From assembly GCA_016195615.1 (NCBI GenBank), contig JACPZF010000019.1, forward strand, positions 1 to 11,465: a stretch of DNA of 11,465 bases, given 5' to 3'. The notes under the pieces were generated by a model. That model was not told the origin of the DNA and made no database searches. It saw nothing but the letters and a program-made list of their open reading frames with translations. Source of the DNA: Candidatus Gottesmanbacteria bacterium (GTDB lineage Bacteria > Patescibacteriota > Microgenomatia > JACPZF01). Both the position numbers and the translations under genes were made by a program. Shown here in pieces: positions 11,432-11,465 of the stretch; within the stretch, counting starts at the first letter, position 1, and every line of letters begins with the position of its first letter.

Positions 11432-11465
11432 GTTGGGAAATGGCTTGGGCGGCGATTTGGGAACC
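11418..11465 (-). CDS. 3' tip of an unidentified minus-strand gene
   Basis: The last 15 codons read GSQIAAQAISQLEPY and end in TAG (11420-11418), 24 nt before the cdd start. The short helical tail is protein-like, but too little is present to name it. It may be in an operon with cdd. Confidence 0.4.
   Translation of the reverse strand, partial: GSQIAAQAISQLEPY

Overview
This window most likely comes from a small-genome bacterium of the candidate phyla radiation (Patescibacteria, perhaps Microgenomates). That placement is inference. It rests on the gene content, including a four-helix-bundle 'suffix' protein, a PEGA/beta-propeller membrane protein and an MreB plus glycosyltransferase pair. 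It also rests on scarce Shine-Dalgarno sequences, several starts that look leaderless, and many short palindromic repeats. TGA is used as a stop, so this is the standard bacterial code.

Layout. Positions 1-899 (-) hold a glycosyltransferase family 4 gene that runs off the window; it overlaps by 1 nt the upstream mreB (899-1903, -). A divergent AT-rich promoter region separates mreB from a PEGA-domain membrane-anchored protein (2090-3295, +). Next come tRNA-Arg(CCT) (-), a four-helix-bundle gene (3451-4008, -) bracketed and interrupted by 9-bp palindromic repeats, and tRNA-Pro(CGG) (+). The maf gene begins 4 nt after tRNA-Pro. Nucleoside diphosphate kinase (4764-5231, -) converges on maf. A minus-strand protease operon follows: M16 peptidase (8030-9319), tldD (8033-6664, disrupted) and pmbA/tldE (5272-6633). 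Upstream of it are two unrecognised overlapping genes (9376-10085). Then comes a poorly coding, repeat-bearing stretch (10200-10600), a small frameshifted gene behind a near-consensus promoter (10604-10864), a cytidine deaminase (10881-11393) and the 3' tip of another minus-strand gene.

The strongest unusual signal is the set of small palindromic repeats. (1) A 9-bp odd palindrome, AAGTNACTT, occurs in four arrays of 4-5 units. Two arrays flank the four-helix gene, one lies in frame inside it, and one sits alone between tldD and pmbA. Together with the gene this looks like a repeat-bounded, possibly mobile unit lying between two tRNA genes. (2) A 63-75 bp element inside the M16 gene folds on paper into a complete four-way junction and is read in frame. 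(3) Two different palindromic elements lie in frame inside the glycosyltransferase. Mobility is not shown here, and a genome-wide repeat search would decide it.

Other notable points are a deletion plus frameshift in tldD that puts the cysteine motif near its C-terminus (NCGKGEP, my suggested third zinc ligand) out of frame; promoter geometry that predicts leaderless or near-leaderless mRNAs for ndk, the M16 operon, the PEGA gene and the deaminase; and a maf mRNA probably released by tRNA 3' processing.
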